Source: a virus. From it: DNA of 27,586 bases. Below are positions 1-5,996 of this stretch, piece after piece (position 1 is the stretch's first letter; every line of letters starts with the position of its first letter). A program made the position numbers and the translations under genes. The notes beneath the pieces were generated by a model, which worked only from the letters and a program-made list of their open reading frames with translations, was not told the origin of the DNA and made no database searches. The stretch spans positions 1 through 27,586 of IMG/VR virus record IMGVR_UViG_3300030104_002003. The stretch is one strand, 5' to 3'.

Positions 1-2
1 CA

Positions 3-200
3 GTTCAAACGGCTGGTTCAACCTCAATTGGTCGCAGTAAGAATGCAGTTGATTCTAGCACTGTGGCTACAACTAACACACTGCCGTTAAGGATCATTGA
101 CTTTGTTGATGGCCCGACTAGCACAGTGGGTGATGCGTTTACAGATGTCATCGTTAAGTTTAACGTAGGACATATATACGTTAACACCACTGGCATATAA
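3..200 (+). CDS. Small virion-associated protein upstream of capsid gene (5' partial)
   Basis: This is an open frame that enters from the left edge and ends with TAA at 198-200, so only the last 65 residues are visible. The visible part is rich in Thr, Val and Asn, with alternating hydrophobics typical of beta structure (for example LPLRIIDFVDGPTSTVGDAF). It lies 12 nt before the major capsid gene, the position where many tailed phages encode a decoration or head-stabilising protein. I recall similar sequences just upstream of this capsid type in marine phage genomes. The role is inferred from position only. The start and full length are outside the window. Confidence 0.7.
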   Translation, partial: VQTAGSTSIGRSKNAVDSSTVATTNTLPLRIIDFVDGPTSTVGDAFTDVIVKFNVGHIYVNTTGI

Positions 201-212
201 GGAGACTGACTA

Positions 213-1151
213 ATGGCTATTTCAAGAGCGCAAATGCTCAAAGAGCTGTTACCGGGTCTTAATGCCCTGTTCGGCTTAGAGTATGCAAAGTACGAAGATG
301 AACACACGTTGATTTACGAAAGTGAATCTTCTGAGCGTTCATTTGAAGAGGAAGTAAAACTTTCGGGTTTTGCTGCCGCACCAGTTAAAACTGAAGGCTC
401 TGCCATCAGCTATGACTCGGCGCAGGAATCCTTTACTGCTCGCTATAACCACGAAACCATTGCTATGGGTTTTTCGATTACTGAAGAAGCTATGGAGGAT
501 AACCTCTATGACTCTCTTTCAGCGAGATACACCAAGTCTTTGGCTCGCGCTATGGCGTATACCAAGCAGGTTAAGGCGGCGTTTCCTCTTAACAACGGTT
601 TCACCAATGCCTACCAATCAGGTGACGGGGTTAACCTGTTTACTGCTTCTGGTGATGGTGTAACTGGCGGTGACGGCCACCCTCTCGTTAGTGGTGGAAA
701 AAATAGCAACCGTCCAGCTACGGCGGCGGATCTTAACGAAACTTCATTAGAAGATGCAGTAATTAACATTTCTGGATTTACTGATGAGCGTGGACTTTTG
801 ATTGCGGCTCGCCCTAGAAGGCTTGTTGTTCCACCTGCGTTACAGTTTGTTGCTACTCGTCTTCTGGAAACAGATGGCAGGGTTGGCACTGCTGACAACG
901 ACATCAATGCTCTGAGGAATAACGGTTCGATACCTGAAGGTTATTCGGTCAATCACTACCTGACTGATACAAACGCTTTCTTTGTTATCACTGACATTCC
1001 TAACGGCATGAAGCACTTTGAGCGTACTGCGCTTGAAACTTCAATGGACGGTGACTTTGATACAGGAAACGTCCGTTACAAAGCCAGAGAGCGTTATAGC
1101 TTTGGTGTGTCCGACCCTCTCGGAATCTACGGATCTCCCGGCACATCATAA
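213..1151 (+). CDS. Major capsid protein
   Basis: At 312 residues this is the usual size for an HK97-fold major capsid protein, which builds the icosahedral head. The N-terminal part (AQMLKELLPGLNALFG), a charged arm around residues 20-45, the EEEV..SGF stretch and the helix-rich ITEEAMEDNLYDSLSARYTK segment (about 90-112) match a capsid family I know from many uncultured marine phages. The C-terminal half contains ARPRRLVVPPALQ and ends with a compact SFGVSDPLGIYGS motif, common at capsid C-termini. GGAGA at 201-205 sits 7 nt before the ATG. A strong terminator follows directly, so this gene can be over-expressed relative to what follows. No separate scaffold or protease gene is visible in this window. 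Confidence 0.9.
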   Translation: MAISRAQMLKELLPGLNALFGLEYAKYEDEHTLIYESESSERSFEEEVKLSGFAAAPVKTEGSAISYDSAQESFTARYNHETIAMGFSITEEAMEDNLYDSLSARYTKSLARAMAYTKQVKAAFPLNNGFTNAYQSGDGVNLFTASGDGVTGGDGHPLVSGGKNSNRPATAADLNETSLEDAVINISGFTDERGLLIAARPRRLVVPPALQFVATRLLETDGRVGTADNDINALRNNGSIPEGYSVNHYLTDTNAFFVITDIPNGMKHFERTALETSMDGDFDTGNVRYKARERYSFGVSDPLGIYGSPGTS

Positions 1152-1156
1152 CCACT

Positions 1157-1181
1157 GGGGGGCTTTTGCCCCCTTTTTTTG
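1157..1181 (+). terminator. Rho-independent terminator after the capsid gene
   Basis: A perfect GGGGGC/GCCCCC stem (1158-1163 with 1168-1173) closes a TTTT loop and is followed by seven T residues. It starts 6 nt after the capsid stop codon. This is a textbook intrinsic terminator and would lower transcription of everything downstream relative to the capsid gene unless read through. Confidence 0.9.
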
Positions 1182-1195
1182 TTCCACATGGAACA
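1180..1195. repeat. parS-like 16-bp near-palindrome
   Basis: The sequence TGTTCCACATGGAACA has 7-bp arms around a CA centre. It differs by one central base (CACATG instead of CACGTG) from chromosomal parS sites of the TGTTCCACGTGGAACA type bound by ParB. It begins in the T-run of the terminator. It could be a ParB-like or repressor operator, or a small hairpin; the sequence alone does not decide. No parB gene is visible in the window. Confidence 0.4.
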
Positions 1196-1293
1196 ATTTA
1201 AGAATTTAATCTGGGATAAAATAGCTGCAACGACCAGCCCAGTGGACGTTACGAAGACGTTGTAGCAAATCCTTTCGTAAATAGGTAATCAAA
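1196..1293 (+). promoter_or_regulatory. Leader with possible stem-loop RNA upstream of 1294
   Basis: This is most of the largest non-coding gap in the window. GCTGCAACG (1224-1232) can pair with CGTTGTAGC (1258-1266) with one G-U pair, enclosing 25 nt that contain a small CCA/TGG pairing and two ACGT copies. A weak -10-like GATAAAAT lies at about 1215-1222, without a convincing -35. It may be a 5' UTR structure or processing site that restarts or stabilises the message after the capsid terminator. It matches no RNA family I recognise. Confidence 0.3.
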
Positions 1294-1821
1294 ATGGCTA
1301 ATACAACCTTTAATGGCCCAGTCCGTTCAGAGAATGGATTTACGGTTATATCCAAAAACAGTACAACAGGTACTGTTACAACTGAGTTCACCCTTGACGG
1401 AAACGGCTTGCAGGTCACTCCAGTTGCCTTGGCAGATACAACGGCAATTTCGCTAACAGCAACGGCTCATGGTGGAAGAACTTCTGTAGTTCCTGCCCTT
1501 ACAGCTACTTGCACGTTAACTTTGCCTAGTCCTGCTGCTGGCGTATTCTTTAAGATAATTTACGGTGGTGCGGCAGAGGAAACTGAAAATCTGGTTATTG
1601 ATACAGGATCAGACACAAATTTCTATCTGGGCGGTATTGTTCATCTTGACTCAAACGCAGATAATGTTTCTGTGTACGCAGATGGAAACTCAAACTCAAT
1701 CCTGACATTAACGGATTTTGGTTTGATGGAGATTAACGTGTTGGCTAAAGATTCAACTAACTGGTATATCTGGGGCTATCAGGAAGGTGCAGATGTTCCT
1801 GCCTTTACTGACCAGTCATAA
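1294..1821 (+). CDS. Putative virion accessory/decoration protein
   Basis: This 175-residue, acidic, Thr/Ser/Asn/Gly-rich protein with alternating hydrophobics is probably all beta. The N-terminus (MANTTFNGPVRSENGF) resembles short virion fibre or decoration proteins of marine phages. The C-terminal part (NVLAKDSTNWYIWGYQEG) looks like the closing strand of a beta barrel. It is isolated between two hairpin terminators right after the capsid gene, so it is probably expressed as its own unit in high copy, consistent with a head-surface protein. There is no signal peptide or membrane segment. The specific role is not established from sequence; a head fibre is the main alternative. Confidence 0.7.
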   Translation: MANTTFNGPVRSENGFTVISKNSTTGTVTTEFTLDGNGLQVTPVALADTTAISLTATAHGGRTSVVPALTATCTLTLPSPAAGVFFKIIYGGAAEETENLVIDTGSDTNFYLGGIVHLDSNADNVSVYADGNSNSILTLTDFGLMEINVLAKDSTNWYIWGYQEGADVPAFTDQS

Positions 1822-1827
1822 TGACAT

Positions 1828-1851
1828 GGGGGCGTAAAGCCCCCCTTTATT
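1828..1851 (+). terminator. GC-rich hairpin, probable weak terminator
   Basis: GGGGGC (1828-1833) and GCCCCC (1839-1844) form a perfect 6-bp stem over a GTAAA loop, followed by CTTTATTT. It stands 6 nt after a stop codon, in the same position as the hairpin behind the capsid gene. The T-run is interrupted, so it may be a weak terminator or an mRNA 3' end stabiliser. Confidence 0.65.
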
Positions 1852-1864
1852 TCGGAGATATACA

Positions 1865-2272
1865 ATGGCTGATGCAGTAACCTCTCAGACAATTCAGGAT
1901 GGTGCGCGAAACCTGATTATGAAATTCACTAATGTTAGTGACGGTTCAGGCGAGTCTGCTGTTAAGAAAGTAGACGTATCTGCTCTTTCCTCTGATCCAA
2001 TGACAGGGAAAGAATGCACTCGCGTAGCAATTAGTAAAATACAATTTTCTACAGTCGGTATGAGCGTTAAAGTTGAATTTGATGCTTCCACTAACGTGTT
2101 GGCGGCACACCTGCCAGCAGATTACGCTGATGAATTAGACTTTACTTCTTTTACTGGTATACCTAATAATGCTGGTTCTGGCATTACTGGAGACATTGAC
2201 TTAACAACAGTCGGGCATAGCAGTGGCGATGCCTATACAGTGGTTTTAACAATGGTGAAATCCTATGGCTAA
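1865..2272 (+). CDS. Putative small virion protein
   Basis: This 135-residue protein begins MADAVTSQTIQDGARN. Its pattern of alternating hydrophobic strands (NLIMKFTNVSDGSGES, VGMSVKVEFDAS) and a C-terminal DAYTVVLTMVKSYG strand suggest a compact beta sandwich. I recall close relatives as conserved hypotheticals beside marine phage capsid genes. GGAG at 1854-1857 lies 7 nt before the ATG. It overlaps the next gene by 8 nt, so translation of the two is probably coupled. Position and composition support a head or head-tail structural role, but there is no diagnostic motif. Confidence 0.7.
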   Translation: MADAVTSQTIQDGARNLIMKFTNVSDGSGESAVKKVDVSALSSDPMTGKECTRVAISKIQFSTVGMSVKVEFDASTNVLAAHLPADYADELDFTSFTGIPNNAGSGITGDIDLTTVGHSSGDAYTVVLTMVKSYG

Positions 2273-2615
2273 ACTTGAAGTCTTTCAAAACGGAAACTGG
2301 AATAATGGAGATCCTGTATACCAAGTTGGTATAAAGAACTCTGATGGTACATATGAAACCGTTGTCTTTGACTTAATGACCAAATCGGAAGCAGAGCGAG
2401 TTTTGAAAGAAATGAGCAATGATGTGGAAGTTGTTAGATCAAGGACGAAAGACGGAACTTTTGCCAAGGATGATCCTGACACAAAAGAAAATGAGGCATG
2501 GGAAGTTAAAAAGAAAGCTCCTAGCAAGAAAAAAGCTCCAGTAAAAAAACCAACAGCTAAAAAAGCCCCTGCTAAAAAAGCCCCTGCTAAAAAGAAAACT
2601 GCTAAGAAGAAGTGA
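2265..2615 (+). CDS. Small protein with histone H1-like Lys/Ala/Pro tail
   Basis: This 116-residue protein is bipartite. Residues 1-81 form a globular-looking domain (KNSDGTYETVVFDLMTKSEAERVLKEM) of mixed charge. Residues 82-116 are almost only Lys, Ala, Pro, Ser and Thr in repeated KKAPA units, as in histone H1 and the bacterial AlgP/HctB-type tails that bind nucleic acid through charge. It starts inside the previous gene (8-nt overlap) and its stop overlaps the next ATG (TGATG). A DNA- or RNA-binding function during head filling is the simplest inference. The tail is coded by nearly perfect 15-nt repeats, so its length may vary between relatives. Confidence 0.75.
   Translation: MAKLEVFQNGNWNNGDPVYQVGIKNSDGTYETVVFDLMTKSEAERVLKEMSNDVEVVRSRTKDGTFAKDDPDTKENEAWEVKKKAPSKKKAPVKKPTAKKAPAKKAPAKKKTAKKK
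2556..2606 (+). repeat. 15-nt tandem repeats coding the KKAPA tail
   Basis: Two identical 15-nt units (2556-2570 and 2571-2585, GCTAAAAAAGCCCCT) are followed by a diverged third (2586-2600) and a fragment. They encode the AKKAP repeats at the C-terminus of the protein at 2265-2615. The long A runs could allow slippage and length change. Confidence 0.8.
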
Positions 2616-2842
2616 TGCGAAATTATCGCAAGGAGTATGATGAGTACCACTCTCAGCCAAAGCAAAAAAAAAGAAGGGCTGGGAGAAATGCCGCTCGCAG
2701 AAAAATGGTTTCAGCAGGCAAAGCAAAAAAAGGTGATGGGAAAGACGTTCATCATAAGGATAGAAATCCCATGAACAATAAATCAAACAATTTAAAAGTT
2801 ACTACGAAAGCAAAAAACCGTAGTGTAAAGAAAAAGGGTTAA
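2615..2842 (+). CDS. Mini HNH-like basic protein
   Basis: The ATG at 2615 overlaps the previous stop (TGATG) and is preferred to the upstream GTG at 2612; the product is 75 residues and very basic. Residues 44-68 carry the core of the HNH (beta-beta-alpha-metal) fold: DVHHKDRNPMNN, then NNLKV, then N68 where many family members have the last His. The His pair (46-47) and Asn 54/55 fit the metal and phosphate-contacting positions. The N-terminal half is an Arg/Lys-rich arm. Such short phage proteins are often labelled HNH endonuclease, but this one is near the minimum size and could be only a nucleic-acid-binding remnant or a packaging-associated nicking factor. Confidence 0.75.
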   Translation: MRNYRKEYDEYHSQPKQKKRRAGRNAARRKMVSAGKAKKGDGKDVHHKDRNPMNNKSNNLKVTTKAKNRSVKKKG

Positions 2843-2845
2843 AGT

Positions 2846-3910
2846 ATGGGCATGGGCGGCGCATTACAGCAAGGTTATAATCCTCAAGGAATGTATAATG
2901 TGGTTTACAATCCTGAAACAGCAAGTTTTGAGAATATAGGATTTACACCCTCTGACAGACCTGCTATTCAATCTACCCTAGGTGAAGGAAACTACGGGGA
3001 TGATATGATTTCTCGCTATAGTGGGCTTTCAGAATACCTGTCTACCGTGCAACCCAAGCAATTCGGTCAGAGTCAAACAGATGGAATTGTTAAAGGGGCT
3101 TTTCCTCGCCCAATGCAACTTAGCCCACGATACAGTCCTCCTATGGGCGGAATGGCAGGAGGCCCATCGAAAGGTGCGCCACAGCAAGGATATAATCCTT
3201 ACGGGATGTATGACAATCAAGGCGGATTTACTCCATCTGGGCAGCCTAGTGGGTTTGGTCGCTCTCCTTATTCTGTGCAAAACATAATACAGAGAGACAT
3301 GATGACTAGCGGCTATGGAATGAACCCCTATTCCTACAGGCAACCTATGGGGATGCAAGGTAAAGGCGGTCTTTCAATGGGTATGACTCCAAATTACGCT
3401 ACAACTAGCTACATGAATCCGTATAGCAGTCCCTACTCAAGACCATACTTCCCCCAAACAACTGGCTCATTTTTCAGAAACAACGCTCCAGCGTTTGGTT
3501 TTTACGGGCAACCAGAAACATTTGGAATGCCGGGGCCGGGATATCCAGATCCTTTTAATGTTAACCCCTATAGTGCCTATAATGTAATGGGAGGCCCATC
3601 GAAAGGTGCGCCACAACAAGGATATGGCGGCATTGGCATGTACAATCCTTCTTTTAGGCCGCCACCACAAATGGGTGGAAAAGGTGGAGCCGGAGGAGGA
3701 AAAGGCGGAGGACAGATACAGCAAGGTTACGATCCGTATGCAATGTATGATCCAACATTAAAATCTAAAGCTCAAGCATTTGCTGATGCTGCTAGACAGA
3801 AAGAATTTGATAAATATTTTCAAGAACAAGCAAGGCTAGAAGCAGAACGTCTAGCGGCAGGAGGAAAAGGCAGCGAAGGGGGTGACAAGCCTTTGCGTCC
3901 CAGAAGATGA
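2846..3910 (+). CDS. Gly/Tyr/Met/Pro/Gln-rich low-complexity protein
   Basis: This 354-residue protein has almost no predicted ordered core: it is dominated by Gly, Pro, Tyr, Met, Gln, Ser and Asn. A QQGY-x5-MY motif recurs four times (residues about 8-17, 113-122, 257-266 and 292-301), twice preceded by GGPSKGAP. A GGKGGAGGGKGGG run follows near residue 275, and a charged helical segment (FADAARQKEFDKYFQEQARLE) occurs near the C-terminus. The composition is like prion-like or phase-separating proteins. The motif and two long direct DNA repeats show internal duplication. It lies among head and connector genes. I do not know a function; a virion-internal linker or condensate-forming protein are guesses. 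Confidence 0.75.
   Translation: MGMGGALQQGYNPQGMYNVVYNPETASFENIGFTPSDRPAIQSTLGEGNYGDDMISRYSGLSEYLSTVQPKQFGQSQTDGIVKGAFPRPMQLSPRYSPPMGGMAGGPSKGAPQQGYNPYGMYDNQGGFTPSGQPSGFGRSPYSVQNIIQRDMMTSGYGMNPYSYRQPMGMQGKGGLSMGMTPNYATTSYMNPYSSPYSRPYFPQTTGSFFRNNAPAFGFYGQPETFGMPGPGYPDPFNVNPYSAYNVMGGPSKGAPQQGYGGIGMYNPSFRPPPQMGGKGGAGGGKGGGQIQQGYDPYAMYDPTLKSKAQAFADAARQKEFDKYFQEQARLEAERLAAGGKGSEGGDKPLRPRR
3158..3625 (+). repeat. Pair of 36-nt direct repeats in the low-complexity gene
   Basis: Copies at 3158-3193 and 3590-3625 are identical at 35 of 36 positions and are exactly 432 nt (144 codons) apart, in frame. Both encode GGPSKGAPQQGY. Near-identity including third codon positions suggests recent duplication or recombination, as opposed to selection on protein sequence alone. 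Confidence 0.9.
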
Positions 3911-4017
3911 AAAACAAACCAAAAAAAACACAATTTAAGCATGGCGGAAAAATAAAACCTGCCAAATGCCGAAACGGTCTTGCTAAAAGAGGCAGAACTA
4001 AAGGAATTGTTACCTAA
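3907..4017 (+). CDS. 36-residue basic microprotein
   Basis: This short gene starts with ATGA overlap of the previous stop and ends with TAATG overlap of the next start, which strongly suggests it is translated in a coupled chain. The product has about one third Lys plus Arg, starts MKNKPKKTQFKHGGKIKPAK and has one Cys at residue 21. Short proteins of the same style (a FKxGGK start, one Cys, a GxAKRGRTKG end) recur in marine phages as far as I recall. It has no membrane segment. A nucleic-acid-binding virion or assembly role is inferred only from charge and location. Confidence 0.65.
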   Translation: MKNKPKKTQFKHGGKIKPAKCRNGLAKRGRTKGIVT

Positions 4018-4712
4018 TGGCTACTAGCACTACATTTAATTTTACGTTAGATATAGGCGATATTATTGAAGAAGCCTATGAAAGGGCTGGTCTTGAGGTT
4101 CGTAGTGGCTATGACTACAGAACAGCAAGAAGAAGCCTTGATCTTCTTATGCTGGAGTGGCAAAACCGTGGTCTTAACTTATGGACAGTTAAAAGCGCAT
4201 CTCAAACATTAACGGCAGGAACAGCTACCTATGCTTTAACAGCAGAAAAAATAGAAATTATTGAAGCGTCTTTAAGAACGGATGTTGGAAATACAAGCAA
4301 TCAATCAGATTTAACAATGGAAAGAATTTCTGTTGTTCAGTATTCTCATCTTACTAACAAGTTAACAGAAGGAAGACCTTTGCAATATTATGTGCAAAGA
4401 TCTCCAGATAATATAACTTTTAATTTATGGCCTGTTCCTGATTCCCAGCAAACATATACCCTTGTTTATTATTATCTCGAAAGAATAGAAGATGCAGGAA
4501 AGCCAGCGTCTAATAACATGGATGTGCCTGATCGTTATCTCCCCTGTTTGGTTTCAGGGTTAGCGTATAATATTGCACTAAAGCGTCCAGAATCAGCTCA
4601 ATACGTTCCTGCTTTAAAAGAAATTTATGAAGAGCAATGGAACATGGTATCTGATGCGTTTAGAGAAAAAGCAGCTCTTTATGTTACCCCTGGAGGTTAC
4701 AACATAGTATGA
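4017..4712 (+). CDS. Head-tail connector, P22 gp4-like
   Basis: At 231 residues it matches the style of P22 gp4-type tail accessory (adaptor) proteins, which bind under the portal and start tail assembly. Its features are an N-terminal helical part (DIIEEAYERAGLE), ARRSLDLLMLEWQNRGLNLW near residues 40-60, a central beta part (YALTAEKIEIIEA) and RPLQYYVQRSP followed by LWPVPD, all typical of this family in marine podovirus-like phages. The C-terminal helices contain the YLPCLVSGLAYNIALKRPE segment. It starts on TAATG and ends with ATGA into the next gene. The assignment rests on remembered family features and gene order; P22 gp4 itself is shorter. Confidence 0.8.
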   Translation: MATSTTFNFTLDIGDIIEEAYERAGLEVRSGYDYRTARRSLDLLMLEWQNRGLNLWTVKSASQTLTAGTATYALTAEKIEIIEASLRTDVGNTSNQSDLTMERISVVQYSHLTNKLTEGRPLQYYVQRSPDNITFNLWPVPDSQQTYTLVYYYLERIEDAGKPASNNMDVPDRYLPCLVSGLAYNIALKRPESAQYVPALKEIYEEQWNMVSDAFREKAALYVTPGGYNIV

Positions 4713-5053
4713 GCAGTTTTGCAGAAGGCAAAAAAGCGTTTGGGTTTTGCGACAGAACTGGTTTTCGTTATCCCTTAAAAGAGCTTGTTCCACAGATTGT
4801 TAATGGAAGGGATAGCGGCTTGCGTGTAGGCAGGGATGTAGTTGACCAAGATCAGCCACAATATAAACTAGGGCAAATCAGGGTTGGCGATGCACAGGCT
4901 TTAAGAAATCCTCGTCCAGATAAAAATTTTGCAGAAAGCAGATCATTGTCTGCATTTGATCCAGTAGGTGGAGGATCAACAGATTATGGAACGGAAACGC
5001 TTAACCTTGATATAAAAGGCGAGGTAGGCAAAGTAACAGTGAGTACAAGCTGA
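4709..5053 (+). CDS. Small phage protein with degenerate zinc ribbon
   Basis: This 114-residue protein contains FCDRTGFRYPLKEL near residues 13-26 and QALRNPRPD near residues 65-73. As I recall, the family normally has two Cys pairs, CDRCG in front and VCPECWD about 25 residues later. Here only Cys14 remains: Thr17 replaces the second Cys, and Gly41 and Val44 stand where the second pair is expected. The fold may persist without zinc, or this lineage may have lost the metal site. The gene sits in the connector block with ATGA/TGATG overlaps on both sides, consistent with a structural or assembly role of unknown detail. Confidence 0.7.
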   Translation: MSSFAEGKKAFGFCDRTGFRYPLKELVPQIVNGRDSGLRVGRDVVDQDQPQYKLGQIRVGDAQALRNPRPDKNFAESRSLSAFDPVGGGSTDYGTETLNLDIKGEVGKVTVSTS

Positions 5054-5709
5054 TGGCGTGGACATTCACAACTTTAAAGAATGCTTTGCAGGACTATCTG
5101 GAGACAACGGAAACTACTTTCGTTAATAATCTTCCTACTATTATCCTGCAAGCAGAAGACAGAATACTTAAATCAGTTCAGTTGCCTGATTTTAGAAAAA
5201 ACGCAACAGGTAATACATCTCAGGGAAACCAGTATCTTTCTATGCCATCTGATTTTCTGGCTCCGTATTCCTTGTCTGTGGATAACACTGGGTACGAGTT
5301 TCTTATATTCAAAGATGTAAACTTTATACGAGAAGCGTACCCTGCTTCTTCAACGACTGGAACGCCAAAGTATTACGCAATATTTGATGAATCTAATTTT
5401 ATTTTAGCACCGACACCTAACTACCTGACTGGCACAACAAACTACACGGTAGAGCTTCATTACTTTTACAAGCCAGAATCAATTACCACGGCATCAAGTG
5501 GTACAAGCTGGTTAGGCACTAATGCAGAGTCAACCTTGTTTTATGGGTGCTTAGTTGAAGCATACACCTTCTTGAAGGGTGATGCAGACGTTATGCAGAT
5601 GTACATAGCAAGATATGAAGATGCGTTAGGAAAGCTCAAGAATCTGGGTGAAAATTACGATACTACAGACAGCTATCGTGCTGGGGCGGTCAGGAACAAA
5701 AGAGCATGA
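5053..5709 (+). CDS. Putative head-tail/tail adaptor protein
   Basis: At 218 residues, the N-terminal helices contain LKNALQDYLETTETTF and AEDRILKSVQLPDFRK, followed by YLSMPSDFLAPYSLSV and a beta segment YYAIFDESNFILAPTPN. The C-terminus is helical (YIARYEDALGKLKNLGENY). This order of helices, a PSDFL-type loop and a LAP-P strand is what I know from adaptor proteins of short-tailed phages (SU10-adaptor style, functionally like T7 gp11). Its position between the gp4-like gene and small virion genes agrees. Joining to neighbours is by TGATG and ATGA. The exact ring in the tail it forms cannot be told from sequence. Confidence 0.7.
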   Translation: MAWTFTTLKNALQDYLETTETTFVNNLPTIILQAEDRILKSVQLPDFRKNATGNTSQGNQYLSMPSDFLAPYSLSVDNTGYEFLIFKDVNFIREAYPASSTTGTPKYYAIFDESNFILAPTPNYLTGTTNYTVELHYFYKPESITTASSGTSWLGTNAESTLFYGCLVEAYTFLKGDADVMQMYIARYEDALGKLKNLGENYDTTDSYRAGAVRNKRA

Positions 5710-5996
5710 TTAGCTCGTTAGGAGAGGTAGAAGTAGGTTCTGTAGGGGTTCACACAACACATCAAAGAGGGATTGCTCCAGAAGAGGTAGCCTCAAGGTG
5801 TGCAGACAAGATTGTTTCTGTATCAGAAAATGCTAATCCCCTGATAAGGGAGCAAGCTAATGCGTTCAAACAGAACATACAGAAAGTAATTGAGTTTTAT
5901 GTCAGGCAAGGAATTAACGGGTACAAAACCGATTTGTATAACGAAGCGTTAAAGGCTGGAGATGACGGCCTAGCTAATATAATCAGGAGGCTATGA
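5706..5996 (+). CDS. Conserved small phage protein of unknown function
   Basis: This 96-residue protein starts MISSLGEVEVGSVGVHTTHQ and is followed by predicted helices (PEEVASRCADKIVSV; IREQANAFKQNIQKVIEFYV) and a C-terminal ANIIRRL. It is soluble and mostly helical after residue 25. I recall relatives at the same place in marine phage genomes but no assigned role. It overlaps the preceding and following genes by 4 nt and 1 nt, so it is part of the coupled connector and tail block. It might be a small assembly factor; this is an inference. Confidence 0.7.
   Translation: MISSLGEVEVGSVGVHTTHQRGIAPEEVASRCADKIVSVSENANPLIREQANAFKQNIQKVIEFYVRQGINGYKTDLYNEALKAGDDGLANIIRRL
5985..5990 (+). promoter_or_regulatory. 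Consensus Shine-Dalgarno choosing the 5996 start
   Basis: AGGAGG lies 2 nt before the ATG at 5993 and 5 nt before the in-frame ATG at 5996. The second spacing is normal for ribosome binding, so 5996 is the more likely start of the next gene. Confidence 0.6.

Noticed and set aside
2285-2786. Minus-strand open frames with Phe/Leu-rich, membrane-like products
   Set aside because: They are the reverse of the Lys-rich (AAA/AAG) codons on the plus strand, which read as Phe and Leu. No independent gene signals were seen.
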